Part shown: positions 34,067 through 41,229 of the stretch, piece by piece
How the letters are laid out: every line of letters begins with the position of its first letter
Position numbering within the stretch: position 1 is the first letter of the stretch
From: Bog-473 sp963726005
GTDB lineage: Bacteria > Actinomycetota > Acidimicrobiia > Acidimicrobiales > RAAP-2
Assembly: GCA_963726005.1 (NCBI GenBank)
Contig: CAVSAT010000002.1
Coordinates: forward strand, 372,001 to 436,000
Length of the DNA: 64,000 nt
Direction of reading: 5' to 3'
The notes under the pieces: generated by a model
Databases searched by the model: none
What the model was told of the DNA's origin: nothing
What the model saw: only the letters and a program-made list of their open reading frames with translations
Position numbers and translations under genes: made by a program

Positions 34067-34879
34067 ATGCACGATCCGGGCGACCTGGCGGCGCGCAGCG
34101 CCCGGGAGCTGGCCCGGCGCATCGGGACCGACCACCACGACGTGCTGGTCGTGCTCGGGAGCGGCCTCACGGGGGTCGCCGAGGAGCTGGGTGCGGGGGA
34201 GGAATCGCTCCCGCTCGACACGCTCCCCTCCTTCCCGCCCTACACCGCAGGCGGGCACCGGGCCCACGGGTGGTCGCTCCCGGTGGAGGGGCGCCAGGTC
34301 CTGGTCTTCGGCGGGCGCTGCCACCTCTACGAGGGAGTCGACCCCGCTGAGGCCGTCCACCCGCTGCGCACGGGCATCGCCGCCGGCTGCGCCACTGTCA
34401 TCCTGACCGCGGCCGTCGGGGGCATCCGGCCCGACCTCACGACAGGGTCCCTCATGGTGGTCGAGGATCACCTGAACCTGAGCGGGCACACCCCCCTGAG
34501 CGGCCCGGTCCACGTTGACATGGTCGACGCCTATTCGCCGCGGCTGCGGGAGCTGGCGCTGTCGACACCCGCGCCGGCGGGCAACGCGCTCTCGCCCGGA
34601 CCGGGCGTCTACGCCCACGTCGCGGGACCGCAGTTCGAGACGCCGGCAGAGATCCGCATGCTGCGCACCGCCGGAGCCGACGTGGTCGGCATGTCCATCG
34701 CGCTCGAGACCATCGCCGCCCGCGACGCCGGCGCCGAGGTCCTCGGTCTTGTCCTCGTGACCAACCTCGCGGCGAGGGCGGCGTCGCCGATCGACCTCGC
34801 GGCCATCGAAGCCGTCGGTGCGGCTGCTGTCCCGGCCATCGCCGCCATCGTCCGCCACGTGGTCGGGTCACTCGACTGA
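34067..34879 (+). CDS. purine nucleoside phosphorylase
   Basis: Phosphorolysis of purine nucleosides in salvage. The 270-residue trimeric-type PNP has the phosphate loop VVLGSGLTGVAEEL, FGGRCHLYEG, TAAVGGIRPDLTTGSLMVVEDHLNL [shortened: residues about 125-149], GPQFETPAEIRML, VGMSIALETIAAR and VLVTNLAA. The Asn in VTNLAA is typical of enzymes preferring 6-oxopurines (inosine, guanosine), where methylthioadenosine phosphorylases have Asp. It is divergent from the amine oxidase operon, with 50 bases between start codons. Confidence 0.93.
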   Translation: MHDPGDLAARSARELARRIGTDHHDVLVVLGSGLTGVAEELGAGEESLPLDTLPSFPPYTAGGHRAHGWSLPVEGRQVLVFGGRCHLYEGVDPAEAVHPLRTGIAAGCATVILTAAVGGIRPDLTTGSLMVVEDHLNLSGHTPLSGPVHVDMVDAYSPRLRELALSTPAPAGNALSPGPGVYAHVAGPQFETPAEIRMLRTAGADVVGMSIALETIAARDAGAEVLGLVLVTNLAARAASPIDLAAIEAVGAAAVPAIAAIVRHVVGSLD

Positions 34880-34953
34880 GCGATGTCGCTGGACGCCCAA
34901 CGGGACCTGGCCCCAGGACGAACGCGTCGATGGCGGAAAGCGACGCGGCGCCA

Positions 34954-34959
34954 TAGGGT
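34954..34959 (+). promoter_or_regulatory. -10 box of the cupin gene (leaderless)
   Basis: TAGGGT, seven bases before the GTG at 34967. It decides that start over longer in-frame possibilities. Confidence 0.65.
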
Positions 34960-34966
34960 TGCTCAC

Positions 34967-35344
34967 GTGCCGTTCCAATTCGCGGACCAGGTTGCGGCTC
35001 TGTACCGCGACGGTTCCTCGGCGGTCCTGCCGGTAGGGCCCGACGGACCGGTCCGGGTGGACGGCCTCTCCGTGGGAGCGCCGAGGATGACCAGCAGCGC
35101 ACCGCACCGAGGTGAGATGCATCCCGATGGTGACGAGCTGCTCTACCTCATCTCGGGCCGCGTCGACGTGATCCTCGAGGAAGGCGGCGACGTGGAGACC
35201 GTTGGCGTGGAACACGTCGAGGCGCTGCAGCCGGGCGACGCCATCGTGGTGCCACGAGGGGTGTGGCATCGGGTCGACGTCCGTGCGGCGAGCCACCTCG
35301 TCCACGTCACACCGGGACCCGGCGGGGGACACCGACCTCTGTAG
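34967..35344 (+). CDS. cupin-domain protein
   Basis: A 125-residue single cupin. Motif 1 is represented by PHRGEMHPDGDELLYLISGRV (about residues 46-66, with His and Glu metal-ligand candidates), and motif 2 by LQPGDAIVVPRGVWHRVDV (about residues 92-110). The function of small cupins ranges from enzymes to sensors and cannot be told. The GTG start is leaderless. The gene is 87 bases after the phosphorylase stop with its own promoter. Confidence 0.85.
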   Translation: MPFQFADQVAALYRDGSSAVLPVGPDGPVRVDGLSVGAPRMTSSAPHRGEMHPDGDELLYLISGRVDVILEEGGDVETVGVEHVEALQPGDAIVVPRGVWHRVDVRAASHLVHVTPGPGGGHRPL

Positions 35345-35372
35345 CGCGCCGGCGGCGGGCGGGCCGACCACC

Positions 35373-35500
35373 TCAGTGGGCGGCGTCGAGGTCCACCGGT
35401 ACTCCGTCGGGGTCCCGGACCTGTGCGTCGCACTCTCCCCAGAACGCGTCCCAGGGCTCCTTCCTCGCCCTCGAAGCCGGCCTTGGTCAAGGTCGCGTCC
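35373..35500 (-). pseudogene. remnant of a VOC (glyoxalase-like) C-terminus
   Basis: On the minus strand the frame ending at the TGA 35373-35375 reads KEPWDAFWGECDAQ then VRDPDGVPVDLDAAH. This is a standard glyoxalase/VOC C-terminal strand with the metal-site region. One base earlier in phase the upstream segment reads ATLTKAGFEGE, so the reading frame is broken near 35470. No N-terminal half is present, because the region runs into the next VOC gene's promoter. It is best explained as a decayed or truncated paralogue beside two intact VOC genes. Confidence 0.55.
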
Positions 35501-35533
35501 GGGCGCGGGCGGCACGCCGGGCGCCCGGAGCCG

Positions 35534-35539
35534 TAGAGT
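35534..35539 (+). promoter_or_regulatory. -10 box of the first VOC gene (leaderless)
   Basis: TAGAGT, six bases before the GTG at 35546. Confidence 0.65.
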
Positions 35540-35545
35540 CGCGCC

Positions 35546-35920
35546 GTGACCGTCTCCCCTCTCGGCGTGGACCACGTCGCCCTCAACGTCCCCGATGTCC
35601 CGGGCGGCATCACCTTCTACACCGAGACGCTCGGCCTCGTGCAGAACTTCACCCGGCCCGACTTCGGCTTCCCCGGCGCCTGGCTCGATACGGCCAACGG
35701 CCAGCAGGTCCACCTCATCGAGGCCACGGTGCCCCAGAGCGTCGGCCAGCATTTCGCCCTGGTCTTCGACGACCTGACCGCCACGGTGGCCGAGCTGCGT
35801 GACCACGGTCTGCTGGTGTCGGACCCGGTCCCCGTGGGCGAGACCGGCCGGCGCCAGGCGTTCATGAGCGACCCGTGGGGCAACGGGATCGAGCTGCACG
35901 AGAGGCCGTCCCCGGGCTGA
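35546..35920 (+). CDS. VOC family (glyoxalase/dioxygenase-like) protein
   Basis: A 124-residue protein with the two-module VOC fold. The first metal-ligand candidate is His10 in GVDHVALNVPDV, then FYTETLGL, QQVHLIEA, HFALVFDDL and the C-terminal DPWGNGIELHE, where Glu is a metal ligand. The reaction is not assignable. The start GTG is leaderless. The gene converges on a second VOC gene, and the 26 bases between hold an inverted repeat. Confidence 0.88.
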   Translation: MTVSPLGVDHVALNVPDVPGGITFYTETLGLVQNFTRPDFGFPGAWLDTANGQQVHLIEATVPQSVGQHFALVFDDLTATVAELRDHGLLVSDPVPVGETGRRQAFMSDPWGNGIELHERPSPG

Positions 35921-35934
35921 ACGCGGGGCCCGTC

Positions 35935-35946
35935 GCCCTCGAGGGC
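35935..35946. terminator. perfect inverted repeat between convergent VOC genes
   Basis: GCCCTC-GAGGGC is a 12-base perfect palindrome directly between two convergent stops. As an RNA it has no loop unless it opens internally, so a bidirectional terminator role is only possible. Confidence 0.3.
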
Positions 35947-36330
35947 CTACGCCTCGTAGTGCCTGATCTCGATGAGGTGCTGACTGGGATCGAAGAAGTA
36001 CAGCGCCTTCCCCGGGCCGCGAGCGCCGGGCTCCTCTCCGGGCCCGCGCTGGTTGCCGACGTCGTGGAAGGAGTCGCCGTAGGGGATGCCGGCGGACCGC
36101 ACCCGCGCGAAGACCTCGTCGAACTCGCGCCGCGTCAGCGCGAACGCCAGGTGCTCGCCCCCGGAGGTGCCCCACGGGGCCACCTGCAGGGTGAGGTGCT
36201 CCGTCACCCGCAGCACGTCGAAGGGAGGGACCTCACCCTCGTGGGTCAGGCCCAGGACGTCGGTGTAGAACGCGACGGTCTCGTTCCGGTCGTTGACCGC
36301 GAGGATCAGGTGGTCCAGTTCGATCGGCAT
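35947..36330 (-). CDS. VOC family protein
   Basis: A 127-residue VOC protein beginning MPIELDHLILAVNDRNETV, with His7 as the first metal-ligand candidate, then AFYTDVLGLTHEGE, EHLAFAL and the C-terminal LYFFDPSQHLIEIRHYEA (Glu ligand). An insert with GPGEEPGARGPG precedes the last strand. It lies 23 bases after rpmA on the same strand, so it may be read through from the ribosomal genes. Its substrate is unknown, and it is not closely similar to the VOC gene it faces. Confidence 0.88.
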   Translation of the reverse strand: MPIELDHLILAVNDRNETVAFYTDVLGLTHEGEVPPFDVLRVTEHLTLQVAPWGTSGGEHLAFALTRREFDEVFARVRSAGIPYGDSFHDVGNQRGPGEEPGARGPGKALYFFDPSQHLIEIRHYEA

Positions 36331-36353
36331 CGGACCAGACCGGAGCGGGCCTG

Positions 36354-36605
36354 CTAGACGGTGACGATGCTGACGTGCTTGCGGCCGCGGCGCTCGCTGA
36401 ACTTCACCGTGCCGTCGGCCGTCGCGAAGAGCGTGTCGTCGCCGCCGCGGCCCACGTTGGCGCCCGGGTAGACCTTGGTCCCCCGCTGGCGCACGATGAT
36501 GGAGCCGGCGGTCACCGCGGCCCCGTCGAAGCGCTTCACGCCGAGGCGCTGAGCGTTCGAGTCGCGCCCGTTGCGGGTCGACCCGCCACCCTTGGTCTTT
36601 GACAT
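36354..36605 (-). CDS. rpmA: 50S ribosomal protein L27
   Basis: The 83-residue product begins MSKTKGGGSTRNGRDS and carries RLGVKRFDGAAV, GSIIVRQRGTKVYPGANVG [residues 34-52] and KHVSIVTV, the complete L27 pattern. The N-terminal tail reaches the peptidyl transferase centre. It follows rplU by nine bases. Confidence 0.97.
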   Translation of the reverse strand: MSKTKGGGSTRNGRDSNAQRLGVKRFDGAAVTAGSIIVRQRGTKVYPGANVGRGGDDTLFATADGTVKFSERRGRKHVSIVTV

Positions 36606-36614
36606 GTCGGACTC

Positions 36615-36929
36615 CTAGCCTGCCGCCGTGATGGCGGTGATCTCCAGCGTGGCGTAGTGCTGGCGGTGACCCCACCGGCGACGCTGGTTCGACTTGTTCT
36701 TGTAGGTCATGGCGTTGATCTTCGGTCCCAGCTCGGAGCCGACGACCGTGGCCGTGACCGAGGCACCGGCCAGCTGCTCGGGGGTGGCCAGCACCCGGGT
36801 GCCGTCGACGACCAGGACCGGCTCGAGGGACACCTCGGCGCCGACGGGTTGGCCCAGCAGCTCCACGCGCACCTGCTGGCCCTCGGCGACGCGCTCCTGC
36901 TTTCCTCCGGACCTGATGACGGCATACAT
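36615..36929 (-). CDS. rplU: 50S ribosomal protein L21
   Basis: The 104-residue product begins MYAVIRSGGKQERVAEG, with KINAMTYKNKSNQRRRWGHR [residues 69-88] as the RNA-binding signature and ITAITAAG at the end. The ATG at 36927-36929 lies nine bases from a TAGGAT box that uses the rne stop codon. It is co-transcribed with rpmA. Confidence 0.97.
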   Translation of the reverse strand: MYAVIRSGGKQERVAEGQQVRVELLGQPVGAEVSLEPVLVVDGTRVLATPEQLAGASVTATVVGSELGPKINAMTYKNKSNQRRRWGHRQHYATLEITAITAAG

Positions 36930-36938
36930 AAGGGCGAG

Positions 36939-36944
36939 ATCCTA
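36939..36944 (-). promoter_or_regulatory. -10 box of rplU-rpmA built on the rne stop codon
   Basis: TAGGAT, nine bases upstream of the rplU ATG. Its TAG (36942-36944) is the rne stop codon. It gives the ribosomal genes a promoter of their own. Confidence 0.55.
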
Positions 36945-38528
36945 GCGCAGGACCGAGTCGTCCAGGGTCACGCCCCGGCCACCGCAGACGGCGCATTCGC
37001 TGGACAGCGTCTCGAGCAGGCCCTCCGAGACGCGCTTGCGGGTCATCTCGACGAGGCCCAGCTCGGAGATGTCGAAGACCTGCGTCCGCGTCTTGTCGCG
37101 GGCCAGCGCGTTGCGCAGTGCCGCCGCCACCTTGTCCCGGTTCTCGCGGATCTCCATGTCGATGAAGTCGATGACGATGATGCCGCCGATGTCTCGGAGG
37201 CGGAGCTGGCGCGCCACCTCCTCGGCGGCCTCGAGGTTGTTGCGGAAGACGGTCTCCTCCAGGTTCGTCTTGCCGACGTTCTTCCCGGTGTTCACGTCGA
37301 TCACGGTCAGCGCCTCGGTGCGCTCGATGATCAGCGAGCCCCCCGACGGCAGCCAGACCTTGCGGTCGAGCGCCTTGTGGAGCTGCTCGTGCACGTGATA
37401 ACGCTCGAAGATGGGCAGGCCCTCGACCTCGGGGTCGTAGTACTCGACGCGGTCCGAGAGCTCGGGGCTGACCGCACGCACGTAGTCGCGCACCTGCTCG
37501 AAGAGCGCCAGGTCGTCGATCACGACGCCCCGGTACTCGGCGTTGAGCTCCTCGCGCAGGATCCGCACCGACAGCTCGGGCTCGCGGTAGAGCAGGCCCG
37601 GGGCGTCCGACCGCTTGGCCTCGGCCTCAACGGCGTTCCACTGCTCGAGCAAGGAGGTGACGTCGCGCTGGAGCTCCTCCGCCGTGACACCCTCGGCCGC
37701 CGTGCGCACGATCATGCCGTGGCCGGACGGCTTCACCTCGTCGATGATGCGGCGGAGCCGCCGGCGCTCGGTGTCCCCGAGGCGCTTGGAGATCCCGAAG
37801 GCGCTGGAGTTGGGCACCAGAACGGCAAAGCGCCCCGGCAGCGAGACCTCCTGGGTCAGCCGGGCGCCCTTGGCCCCGATGGGGTTCTTGGTGACCTGGC
37901 ACAGGATCACCTGCCCGGCCTTGAGCACGTCCTCGATGCGCGGCTGCTGGGACGCCCCGCCTTCGATGTCGTCCCGGTCGTAGCGCACGTCGCCCCGGTA
38001 CAGGACCGCGTTCTTGGGAATGCCGATGTCGACGAAGGCGGCCTCCATGCCGGGCAGGACGTTCTGGACCCGTCCCCGGTACACGTTGCCGTCGATCTGG
38101 TTGGTGTCGTCGGCGGCCCGGGACACGTAGTGCTCGACCAGCGTGCGACCCTCCAGCATGGCGATCTGGGTCATGTGGGGCTGGACGTGCACGCACACCA
38201 GGTACCGGCCCACCTGCTTGGAGCGCCGCTCCCGCCCCGAGCGGCGCCGGCCGCGCGCCGGCTTCTCCGGCTCGTCGGCACTCTCACCGGCGCGTCCTTC
38301 GGGCCCGGCCACGACGGCTCCCTGCTCCCTCGGCGCGGTGGCACCGGGGCGCACGAGCGGCACGACAGGGGCCGGTGCGTTCGGGAGCGGGGGTGCGGCG
38401 GGCGCGGGCCGCGTGTCCCCGATCTTGGGCTTCGGCCTGGGCGGGCGCGCCGCGTCCGGCGGGCTACCGCTCCCCGCTGCCTCCGGTGGGCGACCCTCCG
38501 GGGTCTGGCTGATTTCCGTCTCGGACAT
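36942..38528 (-). CDS. rne: ribonuclease E/G
   Basis: Endoribonuclease of the RNase E/G family, 528 residues, for mRNA decay and rRNA processing. Residues 1-95 are a Pro/Ala-rich extension. The S1-containing domain follows (GNVYRGRVQNVLPGMEAAFVD), then the 5' sensor region and the DNase-I-like catalytic part with TVIDVNTGKNVG and GIIVIDFIDME (metal-binding aspartates). The Zn-link CAVCGGRG is near the C-terminus. The ATG at 38526-38528 follows GAGGAGGG. It overlaps the end of the DUF2344 gene by 65 bases. Confidence 0.94.
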   Translation of the reverse strand: MSETEISQTPEGRPPEAAGSGSPPDAARPPRPKPKIGDTRPAPAAPPLPNAPAPVVPLVRPGATAPREQGAVVAGPEGRAGESADEPEKPARGRRRSGRERRSKQVGRYLVCVHVQPHMTQIAMLEGRTLVEHYVSRAADDTNQIDGNVYRGRVQNVLPGMEAAFVDIGIPKNAVLYRGDVRYDRDDIEGGASQQPRIEDVLKAGQVILCQVTKNPIGAKGARLTQEVSLPGRFAVLVPNSSAFGISKRLGDTERRRLRRIIDEVKPSGHGMIVRTAAEGVTAEELQRDVTSLLEQWNAVEAEAKRSDAPGLLYREPELSVRILREELNAEYRGVVIDDLALFEQVRDYVRAVSPELSDRVEYYDPEVEGLPIFERYHVHEQLHKALDRKVWLPSGGSLIIERTEALTVIDVNTGKNVGKTNLEETVFRNNLEAAEEVARQLRLRDIGGIIVIDFIDMEIRENRDKVAAALRNALARDKTRTQVFDISELGLVEMTRKRVSEGLLETLSSECAVCGGRGVTLDDSVLR

Positions 38529-39267
38529 GAGGGAAGTCCCTCCTCGCGTGCTGTGTCGCGTCCGCACAGGTCCCGGGCTCGCTCACGGGGAGCGGCTCGA
38601 ACCGTGTGCCGTTGCGTTCGATCCATTGATGCGTTCGACAGGCCCGTCCGGGCACCGTGCCGGTACCCAGGGCCGCTAGCAGGTCAACCGGGCGGACGCC
38701 ACGCGGATGCGTGGCCAGTTCCGCTCGGAGATGACCGTTGGGGCTGGTCACGGACAGTGCCAAGATGGCCGGTCGGATGTCGTCCTCGACTTGACGACCC
38801 TTCCGTTCCCGCCTGACCATGAGGATTGGAGCAGCGAGCGTCTCTTCGACCCGCTCCCGCAGCTCCTCACCTGGCACGCCGAGCACCTCCAGCTCCCAAT
38901 CACACGATGCTACCTCTTGCTGGAGCGATCCCTCCGCTTTGCCGACCAGCGCGACACCGGTGACGTCGATCCCCGCCGGGAGCAGGCTGGTCAGCGTCCC
39001 CGGCAGGCGTGCCGTCGGGATCTCCTCGGGAGCCGCCGGTCCCAGGCGTACGTCCAGGTACTCGCCGTGCGACTCGCAACCGGTGGGCAGGGCCAACCCG
39101 AAACTGACGAGAGGGTGGGGCGAGAACCCCTGCGAGTAGGCCACGGGGAGCCGGCTCCGCCGCAATGCCCGTTCCCACATGCGCGCCACGTCCCGGTGGC
39201 TGGTGAAGCGGATCTTGCCGGCCTTGGTGAAGCGCAGGCGCAGGCGGCGTTCCTCGTCAGGAAGCAC
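38464..39267 (-). CDS. TIGR03936-family (DUF2344) radical-SAM-associated protein
   Basis: A 267-residue protein of the DUF2344 family, which accompanies the B12-binding radical SAM gene in actinobacteria. The conserved opening is LRLRFTKAGKIRFTSHRDVARMWERALRRS [about residues 8-37], then FSPHPLVSFGLALPTG and GEYLDVRLG. The start GTG 39265-39267 overlaps the radical SAM stop by 11 bases. The C-terminal 22 codons overlap rne. Its function is unresolved. Together with its partner and rne it forms a conserved neighbourhood. Confidence 0.88.
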   Translation of the reverse strand: MLPDEERRLRLRFTKAGKIRFTSHRDVARMWERALRRSRLPVAYSQGFSPHPLVSFGLALPTGCESHGEYLDVRLGPAAPEEIPTARLPGTLTSLLPAGIDVTGVALVGKAEGSLQQEVASCDWELEVLGVPGEELRERVEETLAAPILMVRRERKGRQVEDDIRPAILALSVTSPNGHLRAELATHPRGVRPVDLLAALGTGTVPGRACRTHQWIERNGTRFEPLPVSEPGTCADATQHARRDFPHVRDGNQPDPGGSPTGGSGER

Positions 39268-41203
39268 GGCTGACCAGGCGGACCGGAATCCGGTCCCCGC
39301 CGCTGAGGTCCTGGCCGGTGCCCTGGCTGCCACCCGCGGGTGGTACCGGCGACGCCACGACGTGCTCCAGGCCGAACCCGGTGCAGGCGCCGCAGTCGTA
39401 GCAGGGGGTCCAGCGGCAGTCCTCGACGGCCACCCGGGCCAGCGCGTCCCGCCAGTCGCCCCAGAGGAAGTCACGGTGCAGCCCGGCGGAGATGTGGTCC
39501 CAGGGGAGCGGCTCGTCGCCCGCCCGCTCCCGGTGGCACACCTCCTCGGTGCTCAGGCCCTCGGCCGCCAGGGCCGATTCCCACAGCGACAGGGCGAAGC
39601 GCTCCGACCACTCCTGGAAGGTGCCGCCGGCGCGCCAGACCCGCTCGATCACGGCGCCCATGCGCCGGTCGCCCCGGCTCGCGAGTCCCTCCGCGACGGA
39701 GGCGGCCGGGTCGTGCCAGCGGATGGTGAGGCCGCGTGTGCGACGGGCCTGGTCGCGCAGCAACACGACCTTGCGCTCGAGCTCGGCCGCCGTGTCCTGC
39801 CCGAACCACTGGAACGGCGTGTGCGGCTTCGGCACGAATCCCCCCACCGAGGCCACCACCGTCACCGACTTCTGGTGCCGGCGGCCGATCTCCACGCAAC
39901 GCGCCCCGAGCTCGGCGATGCCGAGGACGTCCTCGTCGCGCTCGGTCGGCAGGCCGATCAGGAAGTAGAGCTTCACGCGGCGCCAGCCCTGGCTGAAGGC
40001 GGCGTCGACCGCGCCGTAGAGGTCCTCCTCGGTGATCAGCTTGTTGATCACGGTGCGCATCCGCCAGGTGCCGCCCTCGGGGGCGAAGGTGAGGCCGGTG
40101 CGCCGGACCTTCTGGATCTCTGCCGCCGTGCCCACGGTGAACGCGTCCACCCGCAGCGACGGGAGGCTCACCGAGACCTGCCCCCCGTGCACCGGGTCGT
40201 CGACGATGTCGCGCACCGTGTCCTCGATCCCGGAGAAGTCCGCCGACGACAACGAGGTCAGCGTCACCTCGTCGTGCCCGCTCCATTCCAAGCCGCGTCG
40301 CACCATGTCGCGCACCTGGGCGGCGGGACGCTCACGCACGGGGCGGGTGATCATGCCGGCCTGGCAGAAACGGCAGCCCCGCGTGCAGCCGCGGAAGACC
40401 TCGACGTTCAGGCGGTCGTGGACGACCTCGGTCAGGGGCACGAGCGGCCGGGACGGGTACGGCCACTCGGCCAGGTCGCTCACGGTGCGCTTGGTGACCT
40501 CGGGCGGGACGCCGTCACAGGCGGGCACCGTGGAGACGAGGCGCCCGTCCGCGTACGACGGGGTGTAGAGCGCCGGCACGTACACGCCCTCGAGGCGCGC
40601 CAGCTCCAGCCGGAGGGCGTGGCGGTCGCGCCGTTCCGACGGTGCGGCATCGAGCCAGGCGCCCACCACCTCGTTGACCTCGCTCACCACCTCCTCGCCG
40701 TCGCCCAGCACGAAGGCGTCGACGAAGTCGGCCAGCGGCTCGGGGTTGAAGGCGCAGTGGCCGCCGGCGACGACGAGGGCATCGGCGCCCCGCCGGTCGG
40801 CCGCGTGGAGCGGGAGGCCCGCCAGGTCGATCAGGTTCAGCACGTTCGTGTAGACGAGCTCGGCAGAGAGATTGAAGGCGAGCACGTCGAAGGCTTCCGC
40901 CGGCAGGTGCTGCTCCACGCTGAAGAGGGGGACGCCGGCCGCCCGCATGGCGGCCTCCATGTCGACCCAGGGGGCGTAGGCCCGCTCGGCGAGCGCGTCC
41001 GGGCGCTCGTTGAGGATTTCGTAGAGGATCTGCAGCCCCTGGTTGGGCAGGCCGATCTCGTAGGTGTCGGGGTACACCAGCAGCCAGGCCACTGTGCCGG
41101 GTCCGTGTTCGGGGTAGACGGACCCCTGCTCGCCGCCGATGTAGCGGGCCGGTTTGGACACCGTGGGAAGGAGGCGCTCGATCTGCGGCCAGAGGGTCTC
41201 CAC
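39257..41203 (-). CDS. TIGR03960-family B12-binding/radical SAM protein
   Basis: A 648-residue radical SAM protein. It has an N-terminal region with a cobalamin-binding-like Rossmann pattern (VAWLLVYPDTYEIGLPN, LVVAGGHCAFNPEPLADF), the cluster motif CTRGCRFC near residues 270-277, the barrel (LSSADFSGIEDTV, LTFAPEGGTWRMR, LYFLIGLPTERDEDV) and a Cys-rich C-terminus (CYDCGACTG). No RNA-modifying activity has been assigned, although the rne linkage points that way. The GTG at 41201-41203 is eight bases after TAGGGT, so it is leaderless. Confidence 0.92.
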   Translation of the reverse strand: METLWPQIERLLPTVSKPARYIGGEQGSVYPEHGPGTVAWLLVYPDTYEIGLPNQGLQILYEILNERPDALAERAYAPWVDMEAAMRAAGVPLFSVEQHLPAEAFDVLAFNLSAELVYTNVLNLIDLAGLPLHAADRRGADALVVAGGHCAFNPEPLADFVDAFVLGDGEEVVSEVNEVVGAWLDAAPSERRDRHALRLELARLEGVYVPALYTPSYADGRLVSTVPACDGVPPEVTKRTVSDLAEWPYPSRPLVPLTEVVHDRLNVEVFRGCTRGCRFCQAGMITRPVRERPAAQVRDMVRRGLEWSGHDEVTLTSLSSADFSGIEDTVRDIVDDPVHGGQVSVSLPSLRVDAFTVGTAAEIQKVRRTGLTFAPEGGTWRMRTVINKLITEEDLYGAVDAAFSQGWRRVKLYFLIGLPTERDEDVLGIAELGARCVEIGRRHQKSVTVVASVGGFVPKPHTPFQWFGQDTAAELERKVVLLRDQARRTRGLTIRWHDPAASVAEGLASRGDRRMGAVIERVWRAGGTFQEWSERFALSLWESALAAEGLSTEEVCHRERAGDEPLPWDHISAGLHRDFLWGDWRDALARVAVEDCRWTPCYDCGACTGFGLEHVVASPVPPAGGSQGTGQDLSGGDRIPVRLVSRAS

Positions 41204-41211
41204 GACCGGCA

Positions 41212-41217
41212 ACCCTA
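41212..41217 (-). promoter_or_regulatory. -10 box of the radical SAM-DUF2344-rne unit (leaderless)
   Basis: TAGGGT, eight bases before the GTG at 41203. It also fixes this start over a TTG three codons upstream. Confidence 0.6.
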
Positions 41218-41229
41218 CGGGACGGACGG

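Noticed and set aside
32061..34406. A plus-strand frame of about 780 codons opposite the amine oxidase
   Set aside because: It mirrors the amine oxidase with no domain, and it would run into the nucleoside phosphorylase in a wrong frame.
36657..38816. A plus-strand frame of about 720 codons opposite rplU and rne
   Set aside because: It is antisense to recognised genes, with biased composition and no motifs.
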